This document shows, in pieces, positions 31,275 to 32,222 of a stretch of 32,222 bases of DNA (position 1 is the stretch's first letter; every line of letters begins with the position of its first letter). This stretch comes from Byssothecium circinans. Taxonomy: Eukaryota; Ascomycota; Dothideomycetes; Pleosporales; Massarinaceae. Position numbers and translations under genes: made by a program. Where the stretch lies: positions 592,277 to 624,498 of the forward strand of contig ML976977.1 of NCBI GenBank assembly GCA_010015675.1, read 5' to 3'. The notes below the pieces were generated by a model that saw only the letters and a list, made by a program, of their open reading frames with translations, had not been told where the DNA came from and made no database searches.

Positions 31275-31385
31275 ATGCCTTCCACTTCAAACCCTGCACA
31301 TGTTCCGGTCGCTATTGTGGGAATAGCATGTAGATTCCCAGGCGAGGTGACCTCGCCTTCGAAATTCTGGGATCTGTTAAGCTAG
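31275..31385 (+). pseudogene. N-terminal fragment of a polyketide synthase, cut by a transposon
   Basis: The frame starts at an ATG and encodes 36 aa ending in a TAG. Residues 11-35 read PVAIVGIACRFPGEV...FWDLLS, the start of a PKS ketosynthase domain; the short N-terminal lead (PSTSNPAH) is typical of fungal PKS proteins. Coding identity ends at 31383, exactly where a TA and a pogo-like terminal sequence begin. A fungal reducing PKS is normally over 2000 residues, so what remains in the window is the broken 5' end. The remainder may continue beyond the transposon, outside this window. Confidence 0.85.
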
Positions 31386-32222
31386 CCGTAATAGCTTTCG
31401 GCCACCTAGACCTTTCGGCCACAACACCAAATCGGCCACCCCTCAGAAATCAACGAAATAATTCAGCCAGCCTAGTTACAATTGCCACTCAATACACATA
31501 GATTGCAGAGTTTTTGCTGCCACTTCTGCTGCCAGTTTTTCTGCCTCTTTTTCTTTGTCATGACTTTTGTTTTGTTGCTCCATAAGGGCAGAAGCCTGCT
31601 TGGCTATCATGATTTGATCTATGCTGGCAAAGCGTTGATTTGGGTCTATACGAACCCTTTTCCGTGGTTGTTGAGGCTTAAGGGCCTCAAGTTGGCTCTG
31701 GAGTCTTTTATTCTCTGCTTTTAGCGCTACTGAGCGTGTATTTACTACTGCAATTGCCTTGCCAGCTTTCTCAAACAGTTGGTGAACCTTACGGCTTAAT
31801 TTCTCAGCGCTGTGGAGCTGCCTTTGAGCTATAAACAGATCCCGAGGGCCGCGAGGGGTAGAGAGATGGCTCTCAGCGAGATAAGCTTAATCCTGGCGAG
31901 GGGGCGTAACAGGCCTTTGAGCAACTTAAGATGAGTTGACTACGCGCTCAATATTCAATGGGCAGATGCCTGCAGTGGCCCACCCACTACGAATCACTCT
32001 CTCAGTAATCGCAGCCTCTCTGGCAGCGTTGTAGGCAGTAATAAATCGTTCCTTTTTAACTGGGGCAGCATCATCTAGGTAGGATAACTCCTGGATCTGC
32101 TGGCGATAGAATCGTTTTACTAATGAGAAAACTAAGAGATCCAGGGGCTGCAGAACGTGCGAGGAGTGCGCAGGGAGAAACAGAAGCCTGACCTTATTCT
32201 GCTTGCAGATCCACAGGAAATC
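31383..32222 (-). mobile_element. Fot1/pogo-like (Tc1-mariner superfamily) DNA transposon, partial
   Basis: The element begins at a TA inside the PKS start and runs off the window. The terminal 60 bp contain repeated CTTTCGGCCAC (31395-31405, 31412-31422) and TCGGCCACC (31432-31440), subterminal repeats common in fungal pogo elements. The transposase is on the minus strand and reads towards this end, so this is the element's 3' side. The other terminus is not visible, so its length and the TA duplication cannot be verified here. Confidence 0.85.
31476..32222 (-). pseudogene. Transposase of the Fot1/pogo-like element, C-terminal part with two in-frame stops
   Basis: DDE-superfamily transposase. 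From the window end the frame reads FLWICKQNKVRLLFLPAHSS and HVLQPLDLLVFS, the hallmark block of fungal pogo/Fot1 transposases just before the last catalytic acid, then IRSGWATAGICPLN. TAA stops occur in frame at 31928-31926 and 31889-31887. The same frame then continues through TPRGPRDLFIA, a coiled region and RKRVRIDPNQRFAS, typical of the family's C-terminus, to a natural TAA at 31478-31476. No frameshift is needed over 249 codons. Both inner stops are explained by CAA to TAA (CpA to TpA), the RIP signature. The N-terminal half lies outside the window. Confidence 0.85.

Overview
The window is nuclear DNA of a filamentous ascomycete (Pezizomycotina; probably Dothideomycetes, though the class is inferred from overall protein character and not proven). 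The evidence is dense genes on both strands, many short introns of 47-77 nt with GTANGN donors and CTRAC/CTGAC branch points, ascomycete-type orthologues (SWI5/ACE2, RCR, fungal flotillin, UstYa family), and a transposon whose stop codons look like RIP (repeat-induced point mutation).

Housekeeping left arm (1-5350): PRI1 DNA primase small subunit (+) converges on the ubiquitin-eS31 fusion gene (-), which diverges from a SWI5/ACE2-type zinc-finger regulator (+).

Accessory island (about 5.4-11.7 kb): this is the most interesting part. It holds a small secreted precursor with three 20-residue repeats, each ending in a Kex2 Lys-Arg site, around a Tyr-rich core (YYAYDF, YYAYDF, YCAYDS), and a His-rich tail. 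Next to it is a divergent pair of UstYa-family (DUF3328) genes, each with two HxxHC motifs. Together they look like a compact, apparently undescribed dikaritin-type RiPP locus. Its right edge is decayed: the N-terminal part of a short-chain dehydrogenase and the C-terminal part of a GMC oxidoreductase lie head to tail on the minus strand, as if an internal deletion had joined them.

Housekeeping middle (11.7-22.3 kb): a mitochondrial Mtf2-like protein (-), a 2137-residue UBR1 N-recognin ubiquitin ligase (-), QCR9 of respiratory complex III (-; five tiny exons, one GC-AG intron, reconstructed by hand because no exon is long enough to show as an ORF) and the exon-junction-complex factor PYM (+), which shares a short CCAAT-bearing promoter with QCR9.

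Right part (22.7-30.7 kb): a conserved-looking PPSY-start protein of unknown function (-), a TA-flanked MITE-like element, a flotillin-like protein (+), an RCR-type membrane protein (-) and a glutathione S-transferase (-). These are separated by 1.2-1.7 kb stretches with no gene I can support.

Right end (31.2-32.2 kb): the first 36 codons of a polyketide synthase ketosynthase domain stop at a Fot1/pogo-like transposon. Its transposase C-terminal half reads in one frame with only two interruptions, both TAA in place of likely CAA, and it runs off the window.
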